This document shows, one piece after another, positions 50,942-58,839 of a stretch of DNA of 62,357 nucleotides. Numbering within the stretch: the first letter of the stretch is position 1; every line of letters starts with the position of its first letter. Position numbers and translations under genes: made by a program. Below the pieces are notes generated by a model. That model was not told where the DNA came from. It did no database searches and worked only from the letters and a program-made list of their open reading frames with translations. Origin of the DNA: Bryobacterales bacterium (GTDB lineage: Bacteria > Acidobacteriota > Terriglobia > Bryobacterales > UBA6623); the NCBI GenBank assembly GCA_022823865.1, contig JAJEHF010000127.1, positions 1-62,357 of the forward strand, read 5' to 3'.

Positions 50942-52144
50942 TCACGGGACTGTAATCGCGTTCCCTTCGCGAATCGCCCGGTTCACCCAGTGCGACGTTG
51001 CCGCGGATTCGACGCCGGCCCGGATGTGTGCGTTCGGGAGGGCCCTGCTCCGGACGCACGCCAGCCAATCTCGAAGGTTGTCGAGGGTGCCGGTTCCATC
51101 GACTCGCTCGCTCCACGAGGAGCTGTCGGATCGCCGATACTCGTAGGTCGGTTCGGGCAGGTTCACCGCTTCAAGCGGCATCGCGCCCTCTTCGTATATC
51201 CAGTAGCCGTCGCGGTTCAGGACCATCATGGCCTTGTCCCCGCGAAACTCGATCCCGCATCCGAGCAGCCCGAAAGTCATGTTGCCTTCGAAGACAGCGG
51301 TGTAACCCTCGCGGAAGGCCATTGTGGCGACAACGGTGTCGGGCGCTTCCAGCCAGTGGTTGGTGTATGTCGTGCCGAAAGCGCGGACTTCGCTGACCCG
51401 CGCGCTTCCCATGTACCACTGGATGACATCGATCCAATGTGTCATCAGGTCGGTGACGCTTCCGCCGCCGAAGTCCCAAAAGAACCGCCAGAAATGGAAG
51501 CGCGTCGGGTCGAAGGGCTGCTCCGGGGCCGGCCCGAGCCAGCCGTCCCAGTCCAGTTGGTTCAGATCAACCTCCTCGGCGGCCTGCGCCCGGAACCCGG
51601 CGTAGTGCTGTGACCAGTGGCAGCGGACGAACGTGATCTTGCCCAATGCCCCTTGGGCGACGAGTTCCTTGGCCTCGAGGAAATGGCCCCAACTCCGCTG
51701 CTGGGTTCCCGTCGCGACGACCCGATCGGACGCGGCAACCGCTTCGAGCAGCGCTTCTCCCTCGTTCAGGCTGTGCGTGACGGGCTTTTCGACATAGATG
51801 TCTTTGCCCGCTTGCAGCGCTTGCAGCGTCATCGGCACGTGCCAGTGATCCGGCGTAGCGACGATGACGGCGTCCACCTCCCGGCTGTCCAAGGCGCGAC
51901 GGTAGTCCGCGCACGCCTGCACCCGGGCATCGCCGGGAGGGATCGCTTGCTGCATGCGGAGTCTGTATGCGTCCGACACCGCGCGCAGTTCGGCGCCTTC
52001 GATTTGACCCAGATGAGCTGCCAGCCCGCGACCGCGTGCCCCGCAGCCGATCAATGCAATGCCAATGCGGTCATTGGCTCCCAGCACTCCCCGAGCGGCT
52101 ATGGCGGTCTGGGTAGGCGAGATGGGGAGAATGTCCGCGCACAT
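50942..52144 (-). CDS. Gfo/Idh/MocA family NAD(P)-dependent oxidoreductase
   Basis: 400 aa. Rossmann motif IALIGCGARGRG near the N-terminus (residues ~29-40), the EKPVTHS catalytic Lys motif (DIYVEKPVTHSLNEGEALL) and later DLMTHWIDVIQWYMG with the conserved Asp-His. The family oxidises or reduces sugars, inositols and derivatives. N-terminal ARGVLGANDRI is the text that follows the Tat signal in secreted members, but a twin-Arg motif is not seen, so it is probably cytoplasmic or recently lost the signal. It is followed 65 bp later by the converging hsdR. It is a neighbour of an amidohydrolase-like gene on the same strand. Confidence 0.9.
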   Translation of the reverse strand: MCADILPISPTQTAIAARGVLGANDRIGIALIGCGARGRGLAAHLGQIEGAELRAVSDAYRLRMQQAIPPGDARVQACADYRRALDSREVDAVIVATPDHWHVPMTLQALQAGKDIYVEKPVTHSLNEGEALLEAVAASDRVVATGTQQRSWGHFLEAKELVAQGALGKITFVRCHWSQHYAGFRAQAAEEVDLNQLDWDGWLGPAPEQPFDPTRFHFWRFFWDFGGGSVTDLMTHWIDVIQWYMGSARVSEVRAFGTTYTNHWLEAPDTVVATMAFREGYTAVFEGNMTFGLLGCGIEFRGDKAMMVLNRDGYWIYEEGAMPLEAVNLPEPTYEYRRSDSSSWSERVDGTGTLDNLRDWLACVRSRALPNAHIRAGVESAATSHWVNRAIREGNAITVP

Positions 52145-52209
52145 GCCGGGAATCCTGGCCGGGCAAGCCCGCCCCCGATTGTAGTCGTCCCGGTTGAGTT
52201 GGTCGCGCC

Positions 52210-53601
52210 CTACAGCGGCATCAGAGTGCCTGCGACGAACACGGCGTGCATGTCGCGCAAGTGGTGGATGTTGTCGAGCGGATTGGCGTTGAGAATTACC
52301 ACGTCGGCCGCTCGGCCCGGCAGGATCGCGCCCGATTCCCGGTCGATCCCCAGCGCTGCCGCGCTGCCGCCGGAGAAGGCTTTGATCACTTCCAGCGGCG
52401 ACAGGCCGGCCTCGGTCATCAACACGGCCTCGCGATAGTCCGCGTAACCCTCGAAGCTGAGCGGAAATCCGGATCCGCTGGCTAGAGCGATGGTCACTCC
52501 GGCCTCTGCCAGCTTGCGCAAATTATGGCGGGCGACATCAAACCGGTGAGACTTGAGCGCCCGGTCCGGGTCAAGGGCCTGCGTTACCTGAACCGGCCCG
52601 CGCAGCTGGCCGGAAATCCCCGGAGGGAGCGAGCGTCTCAGATAGCGGTCGTCAATCCACGCCGGGCGGTCTTCGTATGCGAAGCCGGTGGACTCGGCGA
52701 ACAGGGCGGGTGCGTAGATGACGCCCAGCGCCACGAATTCGCTGATGAGTTCCGTCCCAAGCTCCAAGTCGTGGATGCTCGCGGAGACTACCCTCGCGCC
52801 GGCGCGAACGGCGGCGCGGGCAAGCCCCGCCCGATGGGTGACGATGGCCGCCGGGACTCTCCGTCGCTTGGCGCGCTCGACCGTTGCGACGGCCAGTCGC
52901 CTGTTCCGGTCGTCCGGGCCGACAGTGACCGTGTCTTGGAATTCGATGAATTCCGCCCCTGCTTTCACCAGGTTGTCCACCGCCCGCCTGGCTGCCTTGG
53001 GAGTGCGAACTGTCTCGAACGCCGATTCGAGAGCGCCGCCGCGGAACGCTGCAGGAGCAGCAGCACAGATCGTCCGGACCGGCGTTACGACCCGCGCGGT
53101 CTTGGCCGCAGATTGCGCGGCCCGCAGCTGGGCCGGCTGGGGCGCTAGGGTCGCTGTTGTCGTCACGCCGTACGACACATAGCTGGCAAGGTGGCGCAGG
53201 ATCGAGCCTTGGCTGAAATGGTCTTGGGGCAGTTCGGGGCTGCGCACCAAGCCGGCAAGCCCGCGAATGTTGATGATTCCGGGGATCACGGCCTTGCCGG
53301 TCGCGTCAACCACCAGCGCGCCTGCGGGTGCTGCGGCCGAGCCGGTTTGGGTCACGCTGGCGATGCGGCCGTCCCGGATCAGGATGTCGCTGTGAGGCTG
53401 AGGCGCGCGGCCCGTGCCGTCGATGAGCAACGCGTCCCGGATCAGGGTGGCGCCTTCCGCGTGCAGGCTCGGGCCGTGCGCAAGCAGCGCCGCTGCCGCC
53501 ACGCAGCGAGCGGCTCGCCAGCGCTGCCCGGATCGCGCGCCGCTCGCAGCTGTTCCGCCGAATGCCCTGCTAGTGGCCGGTCTGCGACATGCGCGCCGCA
53601 C
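52210..53601 (-). CDS. Secreted amidohydrolase-family protein with degenerate metal site
   Basis: 463 aa. Likely signal (WRAARCVAAAALLAHGPSLHAEG) inside a long N-terminus; GTG 53601 is the longest start. The composite sandwich and barrel are recognisable (TLIRDALLIDGTGRAPQPHSDILIRDGRI, VVDATGKAVIPGII, SYGVTTTATL, and the end GRAADVVILNANPLDNI). Where active members have GxxDxHxH, this has GIINIRGLAGL, and the barrel-end (T/S)D is replaced by LASGSGFP. THRAG keeps a late His. So the usual binuclear metal ligands look lost: pseudoenzyme or altered chemistry. Confidence 0.8.
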   Translation of the reverse strand: MRRACRRPATSRAFGGTAASGARSGQRWRAARCVAAAALLAHGPSLHAEGATLIRDALLIDGTGRAPQPHSDILIRDGRIASVTQTGSAAAPAGALVVDATGKAVIPGIINIRGLAGLVRSPELPQDHFSQGSILRHLASYVSYGVTTTATLAPQPAQLRAAQSAAKTARVVTPVRTICAAAPAAFRGGALESAFETVRTPKAARRAVDNLVKAGAEFIEFQDTVTVGPDDRNRRLAVATVERAKRRRVPAAIVTHRAGLARAAVRAGARVVSASIHDLELGTELISEFVALGVIYAPALFAESTGFAYEDRPAWIDDRYLRRSLPPGISGQLRGPVQVTQALDPDRALKSHRFDVARHNLRKLAEAGVTIALASGSGFPLSFEGYADYREAVLMTEAGLSPLEVIKAFSGGSAAALGIDRESGAILPGRAADVVILNANPLDNIHHLRDMHAVFVAGTLMPL

Positions 53602-53653
53602 TAGCTGATGTTAGCCTGCCGAGGCCCTCGAGGCAGGCCCGGCTCGCGGGCCG

Positions 53654-54745
53654 TCAGTCTTGCCGGTGCGCTTGCAGCAGGTCCCAGCGCAGTTCGACCC
53701 CGTGTCCCGGACGCTCCGACGCTGTTGCGCAGCCCCGGGACACTTCCAGCGGATTCTCGAGAAACGGGTCGAGCCCGAAACCGTGGACTTCCAGGAACGA
53801 TGCGTTCGGCACGGCGGCCAACAGGCTCACGTGCAGGTCATGCACTCCGTGCGAGGTGACGGGCAGGTTGTGAGCCTCGGCCAGGTGGGCGATCTTCATC
53901 CAGGCCGTGACGCCTCCGCAGTTCGTCAGATCCGGTTCTGGGAATGCTACCGCTCCTGCCGAGATCATGGCTTCGAATTCGGCCAGGGTGTGCAGGTTCT
54001 CGCCCGCGGCGACCGGCAGCGCGCCTTCGCGCTGGATGCGCACATGGCCGTCCACGTCGGCCGGATCGGTAGGCTCTTCGAGCCAGTAGACGTCAAAGTC
54101 TGCCAGCGCCCGCGATGCCCGGATCGCTTCGGACACGCCCCATTTCATGTTCGCGTCCACCATGAGCGGGCCGTCCGGGCCGAGGACATCCCGGAGAGCC
54201 TCGACCCGTTCGAGGTCGTCCCTCAGGCGGTCGCCTCCGACCTTCACCTTCAGCGCTCCAAACCCCCGTCTCAGGTTCGATCTGGCCTGGTCCACCAGTT
54301 GGTCCAGCGAGAATCCCAGGTCGATCCCCCCGGCGTAGGCGCGGACCGTCGGCGAACTGCCGCCGAGCAGTCTCCAGAGCGGCTCGGAATATCCCTTGGC
54401 CTTCGCGTCCCACAAGGCCGTGTCCACGGCCGAGATAGCGAAGCTGGCGGGGCCGCCCCGGCCGACATAGTGCGTCGCTTGCCACATGTCGGCCCAGATG
54501 GCCTCGGTGCAGCGCAGGTCTCTGCCCGACAGCAGCGGCGCTAGGTCGTCCTTGATCATCGACTCGATGGCGGCCGCCCCGACGTTGCCGACCGTGTACG
54601 TATAGCCGAGCCCCTCCAGGCCCTTGCGGATCCGAACCTGCACCGTGACAAGTCCGAACTCGCGAATCTCGCCGTGAGTGGCATCGCTGAGCACGTGCGG
54701 CAACGGCACCGAGTAGCGGGCGACTTCCAACTGATCGAGTCTCAT
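53654..54745 (-). CDS. Mandelate racemase/muconate lactonizing enzyme (enolase superfamily)
   Basis: 363 aa. The N-terminal capping domain begins MRLDQLEVARYSVPL. The barrel carries the catalytic KVKVG (KxK), metal ligands VDANMKW (Asp), EEPTDP (Glu), GENLHT (Glu) and SHGVHDLH (His dyad), all in place, so it is probably active on an acid-sugar or other carboxylate. Family members of this type are often acid-sugar dehydratases; I cannot tell the substrate. It is next to the amidohydrolase-like gene (53 bp) and divergent from trpA. Start is ATG 54745; a TATATT lies 15 nt upstream. Confidence 0.93.
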   Translation of the reverse strand: MRLDQLEVARYSVPLPHVLSDATHGEIREFGLVTVQVRIRKGLEGLGYTYTVGNVGAAAIESMIKDDLAPLLSGRDLRCTEAIWADMWQATHYVGRGGPASFAISAVDTALWDAKAKGYSEPLWRLLGGSSPTVRAYAGGIDLGFSLDQLVDQARSNLRRGFGALKVKVGGDRLRDDLERVEALRDVLGPDGPLMVDANMKWGVSEAIRASRALADFDVYWLEEPTDPADVDGHVRIQREGALPVAAGENLHTLAEFEAMISAGAVAFPEPDLTNCGGVTAWMKIAHLAEAHNLPVTSHGVHDLHVSLLAAVPNASFLEVHGFGLDPFLENPLEVSRGCATASERPGHGVELRWDLLQAHRQD

Positions 54746-54999
54746 GGCGGTTGTAAAGAGAATATAACAATTGTGCAGAATGCGCCACAGTCATTCGGAA
54801 TACGTTTTTCAGGCCATGAGCCAGATCTCTTGCCATTCAGGCCTCCCGGCAATCCAGCCCGCGTCGCGCGGCCCTTGCTGGCTCGCGGGCCCGGCTGAGC
54901 AATCTTCGACGCGACTGGTGGAGCAGCCTCGCTGCGACAGCGAAGGCGCGCAATGCCGCTCGGTCGCCGCCGGAGAGCAATTGCTTCCGGGGCTGTTTG

Positions 55000-55005
55000 T
55001 ACAAT
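55000..55005 (+). promoter_or_regulatory. -10-like element of trpA
   Basis: TACAAT lies 11 nt upstream of the preferred GTG start of trpA (55017). No Shine-Dalgarno sequence of good quality is between. Confidence 0.4.
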
Positions 55006-55016
55006 GGGGCTTCGTT

Positions 55017-55889
55017 GTGAGCGCTGCGGAAGTCAAGCTGGCACCGCTGGCCCGCCAGACGTCCGGGCGCATCGAGCGCGCCTTCGCGGCGCTGCACGCC
55101 TCCGGCTCGCGTGCGCTGATCGCCTATCTCACCGCCGGGGACCCGTCGCCGGACAGGACTGTCGGGCTGGTCAAGGCGCTCGAGCGAGGCGGCGTGGATA
55201 TCTTGGAGCTGGGCGTGCCTTTCTCCGATCCGATCGCAGACGGTCCGGTCATCCAACGAGCCAGCGAGCGTGCGCTAGCAGCGGGCACCAGCGTGGCAAC
55301 GGTGCTGGCGCTGGTCCGCCAGTTGCGCCGGGACTCAGAACTCCCCCTGGTCGTGTTCAGCTACCTCAATCCCATCCTGCGCTACGGCTTCGAGCGCTTC
55401 GCGGACGAAGCCGCCGAAGCGGGCGTGGACGGGGCATTGCTGACCGACATGACGATTGAGGAGGCGGACGGATACGTGGAAGCCATGCGCCAGCGAGGCC
55501 TTTGCTGTGTTTTCTTGGTCACTCAGACCACTGCCAGCGCGCGGATTGCGGAGATCGTGAAGCGATGCAGCGGATTCGTGTATCTCGTTGCGCGCGCCGG
55601 CGTGACCGGCGTGAGCGCCAGCGTTTCCAGCGAGGCCGTGCCCCTGCTGGAGCGGACGCGCGAAAGAACCGATCTGCCCCTGGCTCTCGGATTCGGCCTG
55701 TCAACGCGCGAGCAGATGCAGCAGATCGCGCCGCATGTCGACGCCGCCGTCGTCGGCAGCGCCTTTGTGCGCCTGATCGCCGAGCATGCGGACGGTCCGG
55801 GATTGGAGGGGAAGCTGGAGGCTCTCGCTAGCGACTTCAAGCAGGGCCTGAAACTGCCCGAGGGGCCGACAAGGATGGCAGCAGTGTAG
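55017..55889 (+). CDS. trpA: Tryptophan synthase alpha chain
   Basis: 290 aa from GTG 55017 (VSAAEVKLAPLARQTSGRIERAF); the frame is open to 54771 but the extra part is Cys/Ser-rich and not conserved. Cleaves indole-3-glycerol phosphate to indole and G3P. LELGVPFSDPIADGP holds the catalytic Glu and Asp; TDMTIEEAD is loop 6; the phosphate-binding GFGLSTREQ and AVVGSAFVRLI complete the barrel. It is not next to trpB or trpC/F; instead chorismate mutase and tyrA follow in the same direction (gaps of 2 and 4 bp), giving an aromatic amino acid unit. Confidence 0.96.
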   Translation: MSAAEVKLAPLARQTSGRIERAFAALHASGSRALIAYLTAGDPSPDRTVGLVKALERGGVDILELGVPFSDPIADGPVIQRASERALAAGTSVATVLALVRQLRRDSELPLVVFSYLNPILRYGFERFADEAAEAGVDGALLTDMTIEEADGYVEAMRQRGLCCVFLVTQTTASARIAEIVKRCSGFVYLVARAGVTGVSASVSSEAVPLLERTRERTDLPLALGFGLSTREQMQQIAPHVDAAVVGSAFVRLIAEHADGPGLEGKLEALASDFKQGLKLPEGPTRMAAV

Positions 55890-55891
55890 CG

Positions 55892-56161
55892 ATGAAGAGC
55901 TTGAGCGAGTTGCGAGACGAGATCGACAGCTTGGACCGGGAGGCGGTCCGGCTGCTCAACCGCCGGGCGGAGTGCGTGCTGGCCCTGGCGCCGCTGAAGC
56001 GGCAGCAAGGCCGGCCGGTCCACGAGCCGATGCGCGAGCAACTGGTGCTCGGCAATATCCTGGCGTCTAACGTTGGCCCGTTGAAGAACGATTCGCTGGA
56101 ACGCATCTTCGAGGCAGTGATCAAGGAGATGCGGGAAATGCAGCGGGAGCGGGGCGACTAG
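55892..56161 (+). CDS. Chorismate mutase, AroQ type
   Basis: 89 aa, three helices: LSELRDEIDSLDREAVRLLNRRAECVLALAPLKR begins with the typical LRxxIDxxDxxxxxLLxxR helix, then HEPMREQLVLGNI and a final helix FEAVIKEMREMQ. Residues Arg, Lys and Glu for chorismate binding are visible. Converts chorismate to prephenate, the step just before the product of the next gene. It starts 2 bp after trpA and ends 4 bp before tyrA. Confidence 0.9.
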   Translation: MKSLSELRDEIDSLDREAVRLLNRRAECVLALAPLKRQQGRPVHEPMREQLVLGNILASNVGPLKNDSLERIFEAVIKEMREMQRERGD

Positions 56162-56165
56162 GCCC

Positions 56166-57020
56166 GTGTCCTCGATCGCCACGGTTACCGTCGCCGGCGT
56201 CGGCCTGATCGGCGGCTCCTTTGCCATGGCATTGCGCCGCATCGGCTACCGCGGGCGGATTCTGGGCGTGAGTTCGCCCCAGACCCTGGAAGCCGCCGCG
56301 AAGCTCGGCGTAATCGACGATGGCTGCCCGCTTGAGACTGCCCTGCCGCAGTCGGACTTGGTCTACATGGCCCAGCCCGTCGAGCGGATCATCGACCAAC
56401 TCGGGCAGGTGCGGGAGCTCGTTCCGAAGCATGCCTTGGTCACCGATGCCGGCAGCACCAAGAGTTCGATCATGGAGCGGGCGCGGGTCCTGTTCGAGGA
56501 TGGGCCGCACTTCGTGGGCGGGCATCCGATGGCCGGCAGGGAGGGGCGGGGAGTGCGCCTCGCCGAGGCGGAATTGTTCGCCGGTGCCCTATACGCGCTG
56601 GTGCCGACCGGCGAGGTGCTCCCCGAGTCACCGGTGGTGGAGGAGTTCTGCGGATGGCTGGACGCCATGGGATGTCGGCGGCGGGTGATGCGGGCCAGCC
56701 AGCATGACGAGGTCGTCGCTTGGACGTCGCACCTGCCGCAATTGGTTTCCACCGCGCTCGCCGCTGCGATCAGCACGCAGTTGCAAGACGGGCGCGACTT
56801 GGAGATTGCCGGCGATGGCTTGCGCGACATGACTAGGCTAGCCGCTAGCCCGCATGCCGTCTGGTCGGGAATCCTGAAGACGAACCCAGGGCCGATTGAC
56901 GAGGCGCTCGCCGCAGTCGTCCGGGAATTGGAGGGCTTGCGAGACGCGCTTGACGACGGTTCGGCCGAAGAGCACTTTCAGCGCGGCCAGCGCCTGCAGG
57001 GCCGGATCGCCGGCCGCTAG
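56166..57020 (+). CDS. tyrA: Prephenate dehydrogenase
   Basis: 284 aa, from GTG 56166. NAD-binding VTVAGVGLIGGSFAMALRR at the N-terminus, DAGSTKSS and GGHPMAGREGRGV (the catalytic His of prephenate dehydrogenase) in the middle, and a helical dimerisation half with TSHLPQLVSTALA. Oxidative decarboxylation of prephenate to 4-hydroxyphenylpyruvate for tyrosine. No C-terminal ACT domain is present, so feedback by tyrosine through ACT is unlikely. It converges with rsfS (12 bp). Confidence 0.94.
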   Translation: MSSIATVTVAGVGLIGGSFAMALRRIGYRGRILGVSSPQTLEAAAKLGVIDDGCPLETALPQSDLVYMAQPVERIIDQLGQVRELVPKHALVTDAGSTKSSIMERARVLFEDGPHFVGGHPMAGREGRGVRLAEAELFAGALYALVPTGEVLPESPVVEEFCGWLDAMGCRRRVMRASQHDEVVAWTSHLPQLVSTALAAAISTQLQDGRDLEIAGDGLRDMTRLAASPHAVWSGILKTNPGPIDEALAAVVRELEGLRDALDDGSAEEHFQRGQRLQGRIAGR

Positions 57021-57032
57021 CGCGCCAGCCCC

Positions 57033-57374
57033 TCAGGCCGCCACTGGAAGCGGAAGCTTCGGAGCTGCCTTCCACAGCCGTTCCAAGTCGTAGTAGTAGC
57101 GCTTGTCACGCGAGAACACGTGCACCACGAAGTCCCCGTAGTCGAGCAGGATCCATTCGGCGTTCTGGTAGCCCTCGATACGCAGCGGCCTGCGGCCTTG
57201 GGCCTTGACGCTCCTCTCGACCGAGTCCGCGATCGCTTGGACCTGTCGCGAGTTCGTGCCGTGGCAGATGACGAACTGTTCGGTGAAGGTGCTGACTTGG
57301 CCGATGTTTAGCACTATTGTGTCCAAGGCCTTGCGCTCTTGAGCGGCTTGTACGGCAACTTCCCAATCTTCCAT
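57033..57374 (-). CDS. rsfS: Ribosome silencing factor RsfS
   Basis: 113 aa. KALDTIVLNIGQVSTFTEQFVICHGTNSRQVQAIADSVE and EGYQNAEWILLDYGDFVVHVFSRDKRYYYDLERLW are the family's hallmark. It binds ribosomal protein L14 (uL14) and blocks joining of the subunits under starvation. It is usually near nadD; here that gene is absent, and it sits between tyrA and an unknown secreted protein. Confidence 0.95.
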   Translation of the reverse strand: MEDWEVAVQAAQERKALDTIVLNIGQVSTFTEQFVICHGTNSRQVQAIADSVERSVKAQGRRPLRIEGYQNAEWILLDYGDFVVHVFSRDKRYYYDLERLWKAAPKLPLPVAA

Positions 57375-57552
57375 ATAGGTCCGTTGGCCCGAATATGACC
57401 AAGCGGCTATTCATTATGACTAGATTTGTCCTGGCGGGCGAGAGGCGGAGTTTCGTGTATCTGCTTTCACCCTGTTGCGGGAGGGCGGCTTGGCCGGGGC
57501 TCGGCGCCCTCCGCGGGATCGCTCGCGCGGCAAGGCGGGGGTTCTCGGCACT

Positions 57553-57558
57553 TAAAAT
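57553..57558 (+). promoter_or_regulatory. -10-like element of the secreted coiled-coil gene
   Basis: TAAAAT lies 9 nt upstream of ATG 57568 with no ribosome binding site in between, suggesting an almost leaderless transcript. Confidence 0.4.
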
Positions 57559-57567
57559 GAATTGCAT

Positions 57568-58371
57568 ATGCGGGCGTGTGCTTGGATTGTCGGTGCCGCG
57601 ATTGGCTTGGCATCCCTGCCCGCGGCGAACGCCCAGGCCGATCCTGAACTCGAGCGTGTGGAGAACCTGGTCCGGGCCGGAGCCCTTCCGAGGCGTGCCC
57701 TTGTCGAAGCGCAGACTGAGCGGCTCAAGCGCGGGTATCGAGAGACCTTGAACCGCACGCTGCTCAGCGAAACCCTCGAGAAGAGCGAGCTCAAGCTGAT
57801 GCTCGACGCCGCAGATGGCTTGGTGCGGATCGCCCGCGAAAACCTTGATCTCGCCATGGCGCGGGTCGAGGCCGGCGTGATCCCGGCGCGGCACCTCCAA
57901 GAGGCCAAGGACGAGCTAGCTGGCGCCGAGCGGCAAGCCGAGCTGGCCAGCACGCGGGCCGACCTGATCCGGCAGATGGAGCGCATGGTCGCTGCCGAGA
58001 CCTACTTGGAAGAGCTTGAGGACGAGGAATTGGCGTATCGCTTCGAGGGCTTTGACGACTACGAGCTCGCGATGCTTGAAGAAGTCGGCGACATGTACCG
58101 CTACACCTTCGGGAGCAGCCCCCCGGTCAGCGCCGATGGCGACACGGACCTGCACCGCTCGATGGGCCTGGACCACACCGGCCGGATCGACGTCGCGTTG
58201 CACCCTGACTCGGACGAGGGGATGTTTCTGATCTACATGCTGGAAAGCCTGGGGATTCCCTATATCGCGTTCCGCAGCGCCGTGCCCGGCCAGTCGACAG
58301 GGCCGCACATCCACGTCGGCCCGCCCAGCGACCGGATCCAGCCGGACGAAACGGACCCGGACAGCTACTGA
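57568..58371 (+). CDS. Secreted protein with coiled coil and M15-like C-terminal motif
   Basis: 267 aa from ATG 57568 (TTG 57562 also possible). Signal peptide MRACAWIVGAAIGLASLPAANAQA. Residues ~25-150 are helical and charged (ERVENLVRAGALPRRALVEAQT, IARENLDLAMARVEAGVIPA, RHLQEAKDELAGAERQAELA), resembling a TolC-like helical hairpin repeat. The last ~90 contain SMGLDHTGRIDVAL and QSTGPHIHVG: a His...Asp pair and an HxH that could be a zinc site as in M15-type peptidases. It lies upstream of nuoA on the same strand. Not a confident family assignment. Confidence 0.55.
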   Translation: MRACAWIVGAAIGLASLPAANAQADPELERVENLVRAGALPRRALVEAQTERLKRGYRETLNRTLLSETLEKSELKLMLDAADGLVRIARENLDLAMARVEAGVIPARHLQEAKDELAGAERQAELASTRADLIRQMERMVAAETYLEELEDEELAYRFEGFDDYELAMLEEVGDMYRYTFGSSPPVSADGDTDLHRSMGLDHTGRIDVALHPDSDEGMFLIYMLESLGIPYIAFRSAVPGQSTGPHIHVGPPSDRIQPDETDPDSY

Positions 58372-58399
58372 GGCCGAGCGGCCTGCCTGCCTGCGTGGG

Positions 58400-58405
58400 T
58401 ATAAT
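58400..58405 (+). promoter_or_regulatory. -10 element of nuoA
   Basis: Consensus TATAAT 8 nt before the nuoA ATG (58414); a leaderless transcript is plausible. Confidence 0.5.
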
Positions 58406-58413
58406 CATGGTTC

Positions 58414-58770
58414 ATGCCCAGAGGGTACATTCCCATCCTGATCTTCATCGGAATCGCCATGGCGTTTCCGATCGTGACGCTGATCGCCGCCAAATTGATC
58501 CGGCCCAGTGTCCCGGAGCAGACCAAGCTCGAGCCCTACGAATGTGGCATAGCGCCCGAGGACGACACGCGCGGCCGCTACTCGATCCGCTTCTACCTCG
58601 TGGCGATCCTGTTCGTGATCTTCGATGTGGAGACGATCTTCCTGTTGCCGTGGGCGATCCAGTATGACGTGCTCGGCCTGTTCGGCCTGATCGAGATGCT
58701 CGTCTTCTTGGCCATCCTGATCGCCGGCTATATCTGGCTGTTCCGCCAGCGCGCGCTGAAGTGGGCCTGA
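58414..58770 (+). CDS. nuoA: NADH-quinone oxidoreductase subunit A, orphan
   Basis: 118 aa with three membrane helices (IPILIFIGIAMAFPIVTLIAA, YLVAILFVIFDVETIFLLPWA, GLIEMLVFLAILIAGYIWLF). The loop KLEPYECGIAP with the conserved Cys and the segment FVIFDVETIFLLPWA are diagnostic. Part of the membrane arm of complex I at the quinone site. The usual nuoB-N genes do not follow; the convergent phosphofructokinase gene does (69 bp). The remaining subunits must be encoded elsewhere. Confidence 0.95.
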   Translation: MPRGYIPILIFIGIAMAFPIVTLIAAKLIRPSVPEQTKLEPYECGIAPEDDTRGRYSIRFYLVAILFVIFDVETIFLLPWAIQYDVLGLFGLIEMLVFLAILIAGYIWLFRQRALKWA

Positions 58771-58839
58771 CCGCCCGCGCAAGAGGGCTTGCCTGCCGGT
58801 CGCCGCGGCCGCGCTGCCGGAGCTGTGCCGTCCCGGCGG

